21,906 nucleotides of DNA from JAUYQR01 sp031415015 (GCA_031415015.1 JANOQT010000173.1:1-21906), one strand, 5' to 3'; numbered from the stretch's first letter, positions 1 to 7,812 are shown. A program made the numbers and translations. The notes: generated by a model not told the origin, from the sequence alone.

Positions 1-1016
1 CGCACCAATAGCCCGGTCATCTGGGTGGCCCGCATGTAATCCGGCGTCACAAACGCCGGCGCGCCGGATATCATGTCGACATTCGAGGTAAAGGTGCCAA
101 TCGCCACCGGACAGCCCGGGTTGATGTATTGCAGCAGCGCCACCGCCGCCAAAGCCTCGGCCAGCGACAGGGCCACCGCCCCCGCCATGGTGACCGGCGC
201 CATCGCGCCGGCCAGCGTGAACGGCGTCACTACCACCGGCTGGCCACGCCGCGCCAGTCGCATGGCCCCGTCCAGCATCGGATAATCGTGCTTCAGGGGT
301 GAGACCGAATTGATGTTGGTATACATCCGCGGCTTGGCCTGGAACTCCTCCTCGGTCAGCCCGCCCGCGATGCGGACCATTTCCATCACATCCTCGACCC
401 GCTCGGTGCCCAGCGAATAGGCGTGGCAGACCTTGTCGGTGATCGTCAGCTTCTCATACAGGCAATCCAGATGCCGCACCGAGGGATGGATATCAATCGG
501 CTCCACCGGATAGCCGCCCGCGACGTGGATACAGTTGAAATACTGCGTCAGCTTCATGAATTCCTTGAATGTCTCAAAGTCACCAGACCGCTTGCCCCGC
601 TCCATGTCCCAGGCGTTGGGCGGCGAGGAGACGTTGACGAAGACCATGTGCTTGCCGCCCATGATAATCTCACGCGCCGGGTTGCGCGGGGTGATGGTGA
701 AGGTTTCCGGCGCGTGACCGACCATTTCCATCACGAAATCTTCGTCCATGCGGACGTTGGTGCCGGTGATCTTGCAGCCGGCCTTGCGCATGATCTCCAG
801 CGCTTCGGGGTTCAGAAACTCGATCCCGATGTCAGACAGTATCCGCATCGCCGTCTTGTGAACCCGCTGCACGCCCTCGGCGTCCAGCGGTTCGGTCGGG
901 CGGTCCGGGTTGACCGGAATCCGCCAGGGCATCTGGTCGATGGCCGCGGTCCCGGCCCGGATCTTCATACCTGCCCGCCCGCCAGCGCGTTTCTTCCGGG
1001 TTGGCTCATCGGTCAT
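1..1016 (-). CDS. MttB-family (trimethylamine methyltransferase-like) protein, 3' end cut off
   Basis: The visible part is 338 codons from the N-terminus, and the gene runs off the left edge. The start at 1016 has a good GGAGG ribosome binding site about 9 nt upstream. Residues such as RILSDIGIEFLNPEAL near 45-60, the central TNINSVSPLKHDYPMLDG and the later GTFTSNVDMISGAPAFVTPD are typical of the MttB superfamily (COG5598). Members move a methyl group from a methylamine or quaternary amine (glycine betaine in the MtgB type) to a corrinoid protein in the cytoplasm. Bacterial members usually lack the pyrrolysine of archaeal MttB. The position that would align with pyrrolysine should fall just beyond the window edge, so this cannot be settled here; no in-frame TAG occurs in the visible part. 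Family full length is about 500 residues. The substrate is not determinable. Confidence 0.9.
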   Translation of the reverse strand, partial: MTDEPTRKKRAGGRAGMKIRAGTAAIDQMPWRIPVNPDRPTEPLDAEGVQRVHKTAMRILSDIGIEFLNPEALEIMRKAGCKITGTNVRMDEDFVMEMVGHAPETFTITPRNPAREIIMGGKHMVFVNVSSPPNAWDMERGKRSGDFETFKEFMKLTQYFNCIHVAGGYPVEPIDIHPSVRHLDCLYEKLTITDKVCHAYSLGTERVEDVMEMVRIAGGLTEEEFQAKPRMYTNINSVSPLKHDYPMLDGAMRLARRGQPVVVTPFTLAGAMAPVTMAGAVALSLAEALAAVALLQYINPGCPVAIGTFTSNVDMISGAPAFVTPDYMRATQMTGLLV

Positions 1017-1108
1017 CGCGGATCCTCCATTGTCTTGCCGCGAAGATGACGGATGGCAAAGGTGAATGGGAACCGCAACTGCGACCAAATTGCGTCGTTT
1101 TCAGCACG

Positions 1109-1813
1109 TCAGACGGATAGTTGGCTGCGCCCACCCGCCAGCCATCCCGGAAGTGCCCCGATGTCGGGCAGAACGGCGTCGGCAAAGGGCGCCAACTCGG
1201 CGGCTGATGCAATGCCCGTCAACACCGCAACCGTCCGCATTCCGGCCGCGCGCCCTGCCTGAAGGTCGTGCAGGCTGTCGCCAACCATGGCCACCCTTGA
1301 GGGGTCAAGGTCCAGCAGCCGGGCGAAGGCAAGACACATCCCGGGACCGGGCTTCGCCCCGAAACCGGAATCGTATCCGGCGATGAAATCAAAGTAGTCG
1401 GTGATGCCGTGCGCCTGCAGGTGGCGTCGGGCCGGGGCCTCGGAATCGTTGGTTGCGACGCCCAGCTTCAGCCCGGTTGCCCGCAGACGTGACAGCAACG
1501 GCCCAAGCGGCACCGCCTCTGACATCGGCGCACTGCCCGCAGCATCGTCAATTCTGTCGGTCAGTTCCAGCGCCGTTACCCCGGGCAGGAACGGCAGCAT
1601 GGCAAGGGCAATGTCGGCGGCTGTTGCAGCAATCACCGGGCTGTCGGCGGCAAAGGTTCCCGAGGCCAGATCAAACCCGATGGCCTTGCCCAGCCGGGAT
1701 GCATGTTCAGCGTCCGTTGCGATGGACCCCAGAAACGCTGTGGCCCACCGGCCCCAGCTGATCCGGAAATCGAACAGGGTCCCGTCCTTGTCGAATATCA
1801 CGCCGTCAATCAT
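1109..1813 (-). CDS. HAD-superfamily phosphatase (phosphoglycolate phosphatase-like)
   Basis: This 234-residue protein has all four HAD motifs. Motif I is FDKDGT, with nucleophile D8 and acid/base D10. Motif II is T121 in VATND, motif III is K154 in GAKPGPG, and motif IV is GDSLHD at 178-183. A helical cap lies between residues 15 and 90. This is the Gph/PGMB-like subfamily, which hydrolyses small phosphorylated metabolites in the cytoplasm; phosphoglycolate is the best guess but the substrate cannot be read from sequence. It begins 20 nt after the stop of the DUF3572 gene on the same strand, with an AGGGA-type ribosome binding site, so the two are probably co-transcribed. The gap to the downstream MttB-like gene is 92 nt without an obvious terminator. 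Confidence 0.88.
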   Translation of the reverse strand: MIDGVIFDKDGTLFDFRISWGRWATAFLGSIATDAEHASRLGKAIGFDLASGTFAADSPVIAATAADIALAMLPFLPGVTALELTDRIDDAAGSAPMSEAVPLGPLLSRLRATGLKLGVATNDSEAPARRHLQAHGITDYFDFIAGYDSGFGAKPGPGMCLAFARLLDLDPSRVAMVGDSLHDLQAGRAAGMRTVAVLTGIASAAELAPFADAVLPDIGALPGWLAGGRSQLSV

Positions 1814-1833
1814 TCAGGTCCCTTTGCAGTCGC

Positions 1834-2112
1834 TTACGTCCAATGTTCAATCTCACCGCCCGCAAGCGCCGCACGCGCGGCCATCGGGGCCGTGTAGGGC
1901 AATCGGACCTGGTCGCAAAAGGCCACCACCCAGTCATCGTTCATCAAAAGGAAATCGAGAATCGCCCCCAGGAACTCTTCATCCTGCGCGCGATCCGCCA
2001 AATTCGTGGCACTCGCCCCAGTTGAACCCAGAAACGTCGTAAACAACTCTTCATCACTGGCCAGCCACTCCAGGGCCCGCAAAGCCAGCACTTGAGCGGA
2101 TTCTTGCTGCAT
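1834..2112 (-). CDS. DUF3572 family protein
   Basis: This 92-residue acidic protein is mostly helical, with the pattern ALRALEWLASDEE near the N-terminus and FLGAILDFLLMNDDWVVAFC in the centre. I recognise it as the alphaproteobacterial DUF3572 family, whose function is unknown to me. There is no signal peptide or membrane helix, so it is probably cytoplasmic. It is divergent from the PleD-like gene, with 137 bp between the starts, and this pairing is one I remember from other Rhodobacteraceae. The start has AAGGAA about 10 nt upstream. It is the first gene of a likely two-gene unit with the HAD phosphatase. Confidence 0.8.
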   Translation of the reverse strand: MQQESAQVLALRALEWLASDEELFTTFLGSTGASATNLADRAQDEEFLGAILDFLLMNDDWVVAFCDQVRLPYTAPMAARAALAGGEIEHWT

Positions 2113-2147
2113 TCACAGGGTTTCCTTGGGGGCCAACGGACAGTTTT

Positions 2148-2171
2148 CCCCTGAACGTGACCAGTTCGGGG
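2148..2171. promoter_or_regulatory. Inverted repeat between DUF3572 and pleD, candidate operator
   Basis: CCCC-T-GAAC, seven bases, then GTTC-GGGG forms an almost perfect dyad with one extra T on the left arm. It lies 36 bp upstream of the DUF3572 start and 78 bp upstream of the pleD start. It could be a protein-binding site serving one or both divergent genes. The halves are inverted, so it is not the direct-repeat LexA box of alphaproteobacteria. No binding protein can be named. Confidence 0.3.
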
Positions 2172-2249
2172 CAATTCAGAAAGGATTTCTTAACTAACTG
2201 AGTAACACATTGGTCATCAAGTGAAGGTTGCACACACGGCAAGCACAAG

Positions 2250-3638
2250 ATGAATGGACGAATCCTCATTGTTGATGACTTGGCGACAAACCGCATCGTT
2301 TATCGGGCGCGGTTGACGGCAGCCTTCTATGAACCGCTGCTGGCTTGCGACGGGGATACCTGTCTGACGTTGGCGCGTGATGCACAGCCGGACCTGATTC
2401 TGCTGGATCTGAACCTTCCCGACATGACCGGGCATGACGTGCTGAAACGGCTAAGGTCATTGCCCAGAACGCGGGACATTCCGGTGATCGTACTGACGGC
2501 TGCACGTGACATCGAGGCGCGGCTGGCTGCATTTTCCGCCGGGGCGGACGATGTGCTGACCAAACCGGCAGGCGAAGCCATTTTGCTGGCAAGGGTGCGC
2601 AACCTGCTGCGTGCGCGCGGCGATCCGGAGTCTCCGCTTGCTGACGATCCGGCGATTTCTGGTCTGGCTGAAGCTGCTTTGCCCTATGAACCGGGGGCGA
2701 CGATTGCTCTGGTCTCCTCAAAGGCCGATGTCGCATTGCGCTGGCAGCGCGATCTTGCCGGTCAGACCGGGGACCGCCTGAAAGTGATGTCGCGGTCGCA
2801 GGCGCTTGCGGAAACCGGCTCCGGTCCACAGGGATCGGAAGTGCCGGACGTCTTTGTCATTCACGATGAAAGCGGCGGATCGACCGGGTCCTTGCGTTTG
2901 CTGTCCGAACTGAAAAGCCATGCTGCAACCCGACATTCGGCGGTCTGTCTGGTCGGGTTGCCCGAAGACGGTGACGGTGCCGCCATGGCCTTCGATCTTG
3001 GGGCCGATGATGTGGTAGACACCACGATCACGGCGCGGGAACTGGCACTGCGGATGCGCAGCCTTCTGCGGCGGAAACGGCAAGGTGACCACCAGCGCGC
3101 TGCAGTTCAGGACAAGATCCGTCTGGCCATGATTGATCCGCTGACCGGTCTGCACAACCGGCGCTACGCGCTGCCGCGACTGGCAAGCATTGCCGCCGAT
3201 GCCGAAAAGGCGAATGAGGAATTTGCCGTGATGGTTGTGGATCTCGACAGGTTCAAGCTGGTCAACGATCAGTTCGGCCATGCCGTTGGGGATCAGGTTC
3301 TGGTCGAAGTCGCGCGACGCCTGACGGCCAATTTGCGCGCGGACGATCTTCTGGCGCGGATCGGCGGCGAGGAATTTCTCGTGGTGCTGCCGTTCACGCC
3401 GATGTCCCAGGCCCGGCGGGTTGCCGAGCGGCTTTGCGAAGCGGTCGAGGAAGTGCCGATCCAATTGGCGTCGGGCCAGTGCCTGACGGTTACTGTGTCG
3501 ATTGGTGTCGCCGTCTCGGGCGCGGGTCCGGTGGCGGGACGAAGCGTCGAAGCGTTGGTGGAACAGGCTGACCTGGCACTGCTTGAATCAAAGAAGTCCG
3601 GTCGCAACCAGGTTACCTATCGGTTGACCGCGGCCTGA
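2250..3638 (+). CDS. pleD: PleD-like response regulator diguanylate cyclase (REC-REC-GGDEF)
   Basis: The 462-residue protein has the PleD architecture. REC1 spans about 1-120, with acidic pair D9/D10, phosphoacceptor D53 in LLDLNLPDMTG and conserved lysine in LTKPAGE. A second REC-like domain (about 150-275) lacks a convincing acceptor aspartate, as in Caulobacter PleD. A GGDEF domain covers about 295-460. The active site is GGEEF at 372-376, so catalysis is expected. An inhibitory I-site RxxD (RADD, 363-366) sits exactly five residues before it, which predicts product inhibition. The enzyme makes cyclic di-GMP from two GTP in response to phosphorylation of REC1. No clear ribosome binding site precedes the ATG. 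No sensor kinase is adjacent. It ends 7 nt from the converging CnrX/Spy-like gene. Confidence 0.93.
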   Translation: MNGRILIVDDLATNRIVYRARLTAAFYEPLLACDGDTCLTLARDAQPDLILLDLNLPDMTGHDVLKRLRSLPRTRDIPVIVLTAARDIEARLAAFSAGADDVLTKPAGEAILLARVRNLLRARGDPESPLADDPAISGLAEAALPYEPGATIALVSSKADVALRWQRDLAGQTGDRLKVMSRSQALAETGSGPQGSEVPDVFVIHDESGGSTGSLRLLSELKSHAATRHSAVCLVGLPEDGDGAAMAFDLGADDVVDTTITARELALRMRSLLRRKRQGDHQRAAVQDKIRLAMIDPLTGLHNRRYALPRLASIAADAEKANEEFAVMVVDLDRFKLVNDQFGHAVGDQVLVEVARRLTANLRADDLLARIGGEEFLVVLPFTPMSQARRVAERLCEAVEEVPIQLASGQCLTVTVSIGVAVSGAGPVAGRSVEALVEQADLALLESKKSGRNQVTYRLTAA

Positions 3639-3645
3639 GGATTGG

Positions 3646-4119
3646 TCACGGTTTGTCGCGGGGCCTGCGCTTCATTCCCGCCTCAAGGCGATCCGCGAAG
3701 GCCAGCCGATCCGGATCCGACATCTCGATCAGCCGCGCCTCGATCAGACTGCGGCCAAGTTCCAACCGGTCGGCGTTGCGACCTTCGATGGCCGAAAGGG
3801 CGGCGCGCAGCGCGACCGGTTCCAGCGGTTGCGCCCTCAGGGCCGACAGAAGGGCTGAAAACTCCTGCCGCGCTGCATCCCGCGAGGCGCGAAAATCAGG
3901 GGCACGCTCCATCAGCGCGCGGCGCAGGGCGCGGCGATCCTCCCGCGACAGGGCCTCGCTGAATGGCCCGAAGGACAGATCACGCGGCATGCCCTTTGAT
4001 CCCTCTTTCATCCAGGCACCGGCAGCCAATCCGATCACCGCCAGATTGAGCGCCAAGGATATGGCAAGAACCACCTTGACCCAGGTCGCTGTCGCCACGC
4101 GTGCTGTGGGTTCGGTCAT
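3646..4119 (-). CDS. Membrane-anchored periplasmic helical protein, CnrX/Spy-like ('periplasmic heavy-metal sensor' family)
   Basis: The 157-residue protein has a single membrane helix at about 13-36. A periplasmic region rich in Arg, Ala and Glu follows, predicted as long helices (LSREDRRALRRALMERAPDF and later). This layout and the helix spacing fit the heavy-metal resistance/CnrX-like family, which in some operons senses metals for an ECF sigma system. The whole protein contains no histidine and no cysteine, so a classical metal site is unlikely and the family name should not be taken literally. It starts 3 nt after the stop of the putative anti-sigma gene and is the last gene of the EF-hand/sigma module. 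A role as co-sensor or chaperone of envelope stress is inference. Confidence 0.72.
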   Translation of the reverse strand: MTEPTARVATATWVKVVLAISLALNLAVIGLAAGAWMKEGSKGMPRDLSFGPFSEALSREDRRALRRALMERAPDFRASRDAARQEFSALLSALRAQPLEPVALRAALSAIEGRNADRLELGRSLIEARLIEMSDPDRLAFADRLEAGMKRRPRDKP

Positions 4120-4122
4120 GAC

Positions 4123-4482
4123 TCAGCCTTCCGTTGCCAGAAAATCGGTGGAGGGGAAAAGGTCGATCACCTCGGACAGGTCTGTGGGCAGTCCACCGGT
4201 CAGATAGTTGATCGTCGTCGGGTCCGTGTAACCGACCGCAAGCCCGACAACCGTGGCCGAGCACAGACCCGCTACAGTCGGCAGCCCGCCAAAAGCGCCG
4301 TAGATGCGCGCCCAGAAGCCTGGTTCGGGCCGAAGCGCCTGCGCAGGCCTCAGCCGTAGTTGTTCGTCAAGGCCATCAGCCAGAATCCGGTCCAGCAAGG
4401 CAGGACTTGGCGCAGGCGCGGTGAACTTCGCTCCGTCCAAAAGCCTGTTCAGTTCGTCTTCCTGCATGTCAGTCATCCTCAT
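4123..4482 (-). CDS. Probable anti-sigma factor, small single-helix membrane protein
   Basis: This protein of up to 119 residues has an N-terminal soluble segment (about 1-60), one membrane helix at about 62-84 and a short C-terminal tail. It overlaps the ECF sigma gene, the usual arrangement of an anti-sigma partner, although I see no zinc-binding HxxxCxxC motif. Three in-frame ATGs compete. The one at 4482 gives a 14-nt overlap with the sigma gene. The one at 4476 gives an ATGACTGA overlap. The one at 4467 has the best-spaced GAGG (nine bases upstream) and yields a protein beginning MQEDELNRLLDG. Either overlap would couple translation with the sigma factor. The anti-sigma role rests on context and topology rather than recognised sequence. 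Confidence 0.7.
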   Translation of the reverse strand: MRMTDMQEDELNRLLDGAKFTAPAPSPALLDRILADGLDEQLRLRPAQALRPEPGFWARIYGAFGGLPTVAGLCSATVVGLAVGYTDPTTINYLTGGLPTDLSEVIDLFPSTDFLATEG

Positions 4483-5065
4483 AGCCCAATTCCGCCTTGC
4501 GTCCCGACAGGATCGCCGCCAGCGCGCGTTTGCCCCGTGCTGTCAGGCTTTCAACCGCTTCCACACCCAGACCCATCACTTCGGCAATCTCGGGGTTTGA
4601 AAGCCCCTCGATATGCCGCAGCACGACGGCCTGCCGCTGTCGGTCCGGCAACGCGGCCAAGGCCGCCTGCAGCGCGTTGGTCCGGTCGGCTTCGACCAGC
4701 CGGGTGTCGGCACTGACGGCCGGATCCGCCACGTCAGGCGCATCCTCCAGCGCCACGCGGCCCTGCCTGCGCCGGGACCGGAACCGATCCGTACACAGGT
4801 TGGTCGCGACCCGGTAGGCCCAGGTCGCCACCTTTGCTTCGCCCTGCCGCCACTCAGGTGCCATGCGCCACAACCGCAGCATCGTTTCCTGCGCCACGTC
4901 TTCGGCTTCGGCCCGGTCCCCCGACAGCAGCCGGTAGGCATAGCCCATGACCCGTGGCGTGATCCTTTGCGTCAGCGCAAGCGCCGCGTGGCGGTCTCCA
5001 TTGGCATAGAGAACCATCAGCGCCTCGTCAGAGGTATCGGTATCAGCGTCGAGGGCCATCTTCAT
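4469..5065 (-). CDS. ECF-family RNA polymerase sigma factor
   Basis: The 198-residue protein has the two-domain ECF layout. Sigma region 2 covers about 17-100 and includes AEDVAQETMLRLWR (core binding and -10 recognition) and the basic FRSRRR stretch. Region 4 covers about 129-182, with LPDRQRQAVVLRHIEGLSNPEIAEVMG and the helix-turn-helix. It directs RNA polymerase to a small regulon, and such factors commonly transcribe their own operon. It lies 52 nt downstream of the EF-hand gene and overlaps the putative anti-sigma gene, so the four genes 5621-3646 look like one transcript. The stimulus is unknown. Calcium or envelope stress is suggested only by the neighbours. Confidence 0.93.
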   Translation of the reverse strand: MKMALDADTDTSDEALMVLYANGDRHAALALTQRITPRVMGYAYRLLSGDRAEAEDVAQETMLRLWRMAPEWRQGEAKVATWAYRVATNLCTDRFRSRRRQGRVALEDAPDVADPAVSADTRLVEADRTNALQAALAALPDRQRQAVVLRHIEGLSNPEIAEVMGLGVEAVESLTARGKRALAAILSGRKAELGYEDD

Positions 5066-5117
5066 GCTTCAGCTTGTGTATCCGCTCCGGCGTCTTGGTG
5101 CAAAAGCACAGTGGTGA

Positions 5118-5621
5118 TCAGTTTTCGTCGTCATCCTGCATGCCGTGATGGCGCTTCTTGCGGCGCTCCATGAAACGCTCCCCGGCATCTTCGGCCTCGG
5201 CCTTGGAGATGGCACCATCTTCATCCCGGTCCAGCCGGGCGAACTGCCGTTCTTGCATGGTTTCCGACATTTCTTCGGCGGACAGACTGCCGTCGGCATT
5301 GTCATCCATGCGTTCGATCATCCTTGCCGTCTGGTCAGTTGCCATCCGGGTCATGCGGGCCAGGCGCTGTGCGGTCAGTTCTTCGGCATTCAGCATCCCG
5401 TCGGAGTTGGTATCGGCAGCGGCAAATTCAGCGGCGCGATGCGCCTCGATCTCGGCCTCGGTCAGCTTGCCGTCCTTGTCAGCATCAATCGTGTCGAACA
5501 TCTGCAGCATCATCGCGCCGCGCCCGTCAGGCCCGCCGGGGTCCTTTTCGGCCATGGCGCCAGTGGCGAATGTCGCGGCGAAAAGGGCGGCGACAGCGGC
5601 CCCGGTATTGAAAGCGGTCAT
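5118..5621 (-). CDS. Exported EF-hand calcium-binding protein with four canonical loops
   Basis: With the start at 5621 the protein has 167 residues. An upstream ATG at 5714 only adds a non-conserved leader that hides the signal peptide, whereas GAGGAG lies just before 5624/5621. A signal peptide covers about 1-24 (cleavage near AMA-EK), so the mature protein is periplasmic. Four complete EF-hand loops are present at residues 46-57, 70-81, 106-117 and 131-142. Each has D/N at positions 1, 3 and 5, glycine at 6, a hydrophobic residue at 8 and Glu at 12. The C-terminus is very basic then acidic. It is the first gene of the sigma module. It may act as a calcium buffer or sensor in the envelope; a link to sigma control is inference from gene order. 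Confidence 0.88.
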   Translation of the reverse strand: MTAFNTGAAVAALFAATFATGAMAEKDPGGPDGRGAMMLQMFDTIDADKDGKLTEAEIEAHRAAEFAAADTNSDGMLNAEELTAQRLARMTRMATDQTARMIERMDDNADGSLSAEEMSETMQERQFARLDRDEDGAISKAEAEDAGERFMERRKKRHHGMQDDDEN

Positions 5622-5825
5622 CATCTTCTCCTCTTGCGGCCCCGCCGGTCTGGTGTGGCCATCTTCAGGGTCAAACGGCCGCGCCGGAGATTTCCGTCGC
5701 GGAATTTGCGACATCGGGACACAGCGGGCCCGTGCCCCCTGTTACAGCGCCAAGGATGTGCCTATCTTGGCAATGGGTGGTGCTGCCAGGCTGCATCCGC
5801 CCCCTCCAAGCGAGACGACGCCCCA

Positions 5826-6257
5826 ATGACCGATCAAACCCCAACAGTGCCTGTCGCGCGCCCTGCGTCCCTTGACGTTGACGGTGATGACCGTCCGCTG
5901 AAACCGGCCCTGCTGCGGGGCTGGCGGCGGCGCTGTCCGAACTGCGGCGCCGGGCCGATGATGCGCGGCTATCTGAAGGTGCGCGATGCCTGCCCGGTCT
6001 GCAACGAAGCACTGCATCACCAGCGGGCCGACGACGGGCCTGCCTACCTGACAATCCTGATCGTCGGGCATGTCGTGGCACCGGTGCTGCTGTACAGTTT
6101 CGTGCGCTGGCGGCCCGATCCGATGGTTCTAGCGGGAGTGTTCACTGTCGGGACTGTGGCCCTGTCGCTGTTTCTGCTGCCGCGGCTGAAGGGCGCGCTG
6201 GTGGGCCTGCAATGGGCCAAGCGGATGCACGGGTTTGGAGCCCAGACGCATGGCTGA
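5826..6257 (+). CDS. DUF983 family membrane protein
   Basis: The 143-residue protein has an N-terminal cytoplasmic zinc-ribbon-like segment with C37-x2-C40 (CPNC) and C56-x2-C59 (CPVC). Two membrane helices follow at about 72-94 and 101-119. The signature GRCPNCG...C.VC..D.GPA is that of the DUF983 family, common in Rhodobacteraceae and without a known function. The start at 5826 was chosen because upstream in-frame sequence (from 5145) runs antisense through the EF-hand gene and has no matching features. Its stop overlaps the start of the NUDIX gene by 8 nt, so the two are translationally coupled. It is divergent from the EF-hand gene across 204 bp. Confidence 0.85.
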   Translation: MTDQTPTVPVARPASLDVDGDDRPLKPALLRGWRRRCPNCGAGPMMRGYLKVRDACPVCNEALHHQRADDGPAYLTILIVGHVVAPVLLYSFVRWRPDPMVLAGVFTVGTVALSLFLLPRLKGALVGLQWAKRMHGFGAQTHG

Positions 6258-6864
6258 GCCGATCCGGTCTGCCGCAACGGTTATTCTGTGGCGGCACGGG
6301 CAGTCCGGCCCCGAGGTGCTGATGGGTCAGCGCGGTGCCGGGGCGGCGTTCATGCCGTCAAAGTATGTGTTCCCCGGTGGCGCAGTAGACCCGTCAGATC
6401 ATGACCTGCCGCTGACGGGGTTTCTGCGCGATGCCTGCGAGCGCCGATTGCACCTGCACTGCCCGGAAGACGCCCCCAAACCGCCAGCAATCGTCGCTGC
6501 AGCACGGCGTGAGCTTGCCGAAGAAACCGGACTGCTGCTTGACGCACCCGACCCGCTTCAGCCGCCGCTGCGCTTTGTGTTTCGCGCCATCACGCCGCCC
6601 GGTCGCAGCCGCCGCTTTGACGCCCGGTTCTTTGTGACCGCTGCCGAAGACATCACCGCCGACCCCGAGGACTTTTCACGGGCCTCTGACGAGCTTTCGC
6701 ATCTGCACTGGATCGGGCTGGGCGCGGCGCGGGCGCTGGATCTGCCGTTCATCACCGAAGTCGTGCTTGCCGAAGTGGAAAACCTGCTACGGGGCGGGGA
6801 CCAGCCCGGCGTGCCGTTCTTCGACAATTCGACCGATGTTCCCCAGTTCCGCCGCATCCTCTGA
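6250..6864 (+). CDS. NUDIX hydrolase with an expanded Nudix box (NUDT19-like)
   Basis: The start at 6250 (ATGGCTGA overlap with the DUF983 stop) gives 204 residues. The catalytic helix R87-E88-L-A-E91-E92-T-G94-L matches REUxEExGU and should bind Mg2+. In an ordinary Nudix box the GG motif (here 43-44) lies immediately before the helix. Here about 40 residues are inserted between them, as in the NUDT19/RP2-like group, some of whose members hydrolyse CoA or acyl-CoA pyrophosphate bonds. The substrate here is therefore only a suggestion. The last 78 nt overlap the 3' end of the convergent desaturase gene. Probably cytoplasmic. Confidence 0.87.
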   Translation: MAEPIRSAATVILWRHGQSGPEVLMGQRGAGAAFMPSKYVFPGGAVDPSDHDLPLTGFLRDACERRLHLHCPEDAPKPPAIVAAARRELAEETGLLLDAPDPLQPPLRFVFRAITPPGRSRRFDARFFVTAAEDITADPEDFSRASDELSHLHWIGLGAARALDLPFITEVVLAEVENLLRGGDQPGVPFFDNSTDVPQFRRIL

Positions 6865-7812
6865 CCGCTGCAGATCAACCGCCCCACCTTTCTCTACCGG
6901 CCAGACGGGATGTGGCACAGGGTCCTTGGCCCGGAACAGGAACTGCCGGAAAACCTCGCGGTAGCTGCGATAGAAATAACCCTCGTTGCGCCGCAGGTAG
7001 TGTTCCCGGTTGGAAAAATAGGTTTGCGGCAGCCGGTACCAGGCGACGCTTGGGTGCATATGATGCACGGCGTGAAAATTGTTGTTCAGAAACAACACCG
7101 CCAGCGGCCCCCGGCTTTCGATGATCACGCTGCGCGCGCGCGCCGTGTCATGGGCGCGATGCTCCAGATAGGTGCGGATCTTTAGCAGGCTCCACCCCAG
7201 ATAGGCCGCCAGCAGATAGGCCCAAACCGGCATTGTCGCCACTGCCCACAGCCAGCCCAGAACCGGGGCAAGGCCCGCAAGGTGCAGGGCCCAAGCCAAC
7301 TCCACCCGACGATTCCCTTGCCGGATCAGCCGAAGGTCGCCCCGGATCAGCGCCCAAAGCGACACCGCTGGGCCAAAGGCCATCCGACCGATCAGCGTGT
7401 TGTTGGCCCGCAAGATCAGCTTCAGCATGGCAGGCAGGCGCGCCCAGACAACCGGATCAAGGTAATTTGATTCCGGATCGTCATAGGGATCGGTGAGGTT
7501 TGGATCAAAATGGTGCTGAAGATGCAGGTCCTTGAACCGCAGATAGGGCACAAAGATGGTCAGTGCCGGAAACACCAATGCCTCAGACAGCCTGCGGGAT
7601 GGAAACGGATGGCCATGCAGAACCTCATGCTGCAACGACGAGAATTGTGCGATGGCCAGCGCGGCTCCGATCACGCCCAGAACCGGCATTGTCGCCCAGA
7701 TGACCGAGGTGGACAGCGCCAACAACGTATAGGTTGCGAGGAACAGAAACACTGTGGGCCATTCAACGCCGGGGTGGTCGTTCCGCAAGGCAACCTCTTC
7801 GCATATTCGCAT
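6787..7812 (-). CDS. Membrane fatty acid desaturase
   Basis: The 341-residue integral membrane protein carries the three histidine boxes of di-iron desaturases: H62-x3-H66 (QHEVLHGH), H97-x2-H100-H101 (HLQHH) and H247-x2-H250-H251 (NNFHAVHH). Hydrophobic hairpins lie around 20-60, 75-90 and 175-210. It should insert a double bond in (or hydroxylate) an acyl chain or related lipid; substrate and position are not readable. The ATG at 7812 has a poor ribosome binding site. A TTG at 7788, giving LRNDHPGVEW, has AGAGG five bases upstream and is a credible alternative. It is divergent from an XRE regulator, which may control it. Its last 26 codons overlap the NUDIX gene on the other strand. Confidence 0.88.
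   Translation of the reverse strand: MRICEEVALRNDHPGVEWPTVFLFLATYTLLALSTSVIWATMPVLGVIGAALAIAQFSSLQHEVLHGHPFPSRRLSEALVFPALTIFVPYLRFKDLHLQHHFDPNLTDPYDDPESNYLDPVVWARLPAMLKLILRANNTLIGRMAFGPAVSLWALIRGDLRLIRQGNRRVELAWALHLAGLAPVLGWLWAVATMPVWAYLLAAYLGWSLLKIRTYLEHRAHDTARARSVIIESRGPLAVLFLNNNFHAVHHMHPSVAWYRLPQTYFSNREHYLRRNEGYFYRSYREVFRQFLFRAKDPVPHPVWPVEKGGAVDLQRSEDAAELGNIGRIVEERHAGLVPAP

Noticed and set aside
2718..3464. Minus-strand frame of 248 codons inside pleD
   Set aside because: Antisense shadow of the GGDEF and second REC region.
5624..5714. Upstream start extending the EF-hand protein by about 30 residues
   Set aside because: It would bury the signal peptide, and the ribosome binding site lies after it, just before 5624/5621.
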